The position numbers were made by a program, and so were the translations under genes. Under the pieces are notes generated by a model. That model was not told where the DNA came from and did no database searches. It saw only the letters and a list, made by a program, of their open reading frames with translations. 24,793 bases of DNA from Chrysochromulina parva (Eukaryota > Haptophyta > Prymnesiales > Chrysochromulinaceae): the NCBI GenBank assembly GCA_002887195.1, contig PJAB01000520.1:1-24793 (forward strand), read 5' to 3'. Below, one piece after another: positions 24,718 to 24,793 of the stretch (position 1 is its first letter; each line of letters begins with the position of its first letter).

Positions 24718-24793
24718 AGGATACGTATCCTGATGTATTGTGATGTATCCTGCGTGTATCCTGAAGGATACATGTATCTCTCATGTATCCTGA
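24716..24793. repeat. GTATCCTGA repeat cluster with an 18-nt perfect palindrome at the window edge
   Basis: TCAGGATACGTATCCTGA at 24716-24733 is a perfect palindrome. GTATCCTG then recurs at 24745, 24756 and 24785, the last ending exactly at the window edge. The 24756 copy forms another inverted repeat (TATCCTGAAGGATA). The array probably continues outside the window. Confidence 0.88.

Larger units (their letters stand above)
24482..24793. promoter_or_regulatory. Upstream region of the plastid-protein gene, ending in repeat DNA
   Basis: This holds the promoter side of the minus-strand gene. TGTGTGTCCCG-type repeats (about 24561-24585) and a GTACCGGTACC palindrome (24616-24626) are visible. 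It then passes into the repeats listed separately. No gene is supported. Confidence 0.4.

Overview
The window is nuclear DNA from a GC-rich, intron-bearing eukaryote. The best guess is a unicellular alga with a complex plastid, and probably a haptophyte (Chrysochromulina/Prymnesium-like). Supporting signs are short GT-AG introns, a COP9 signalosome subunit, an LSD1-type demethylase, a DENN protein, a NEK-like kinase, a bipartite (signal plus transit) plastid presequence, and a selenocysteine-containing SelO. The genus is an inference; no marker gene is present.

Layout. 1-596 (-): 5' part of a GT14 (Branch/xylosyltransferase-like) glycosyltransferase, cut by the window edge. 1063-2316 (-): exostosin-like GT47. 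2536-6380 (+): eight-exon KDM1/LSD1-like histone demethylase in which a Tudor-knot (chromo-barrel) domain sits where LSD1 has its Tower. 6936-8183 (-): membrane-anchored SGNH/PC-esterase-like protein. 8348-9761 (+): coiled-coil protein with a PFU-like N-terminus. 9860-10702 (+): small protein with NxSSIxGGIFG repeats. 11586-12302 (-): four-helix membrane protein. 12580-16811 (+): DENN-FHA fusion. 17027-18451 (+): NEK-like kinase. 18812-20185 (-): CSN1. 20344-22453 (+): SelO pseudokinase/AMPylase, with an in-frame TGA read as Sec and a form-II SECIS candidate in the 3' UTR. 23204-24481 (-): plastid-targeted proline-rich PAFxNPF-repeat membrane protein. The genes are compact; several head-to-head pairs share 100-280 bp promoter regions. 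Three products (GT14, GT47, SGNH) look like Golgi glycan-building or glycan-modifying enzymes. Otherwise the neighbours are functionally unrelated, as is usual in eukaryotes.

The most striking signal is how the introns are built. In most of them the intron begins with a diverged copy of the first 18-39 nt of the downstream exon, starting exactly at the GT. A 43-110 nt filler ending in AG follows. The filler is one of three kinds: 10- or 11-nt repeats of the CTGATTGC type, a dispersed 'GCATGCAAGTGCTCACCACG' element, or a hairpin. Copies are up to 22/22, 33/34 and 38/39 identical, and some introns show two rounds. The same dispersed element also lies, with flanking duplications, inside exons and at the 3' end of the KDM1 gene (11 copies in about 3.1 kb). 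This looks like an ongoing process of insertion with long target duplication that makes introns, in-frame peptide repeats and a new stop codon.
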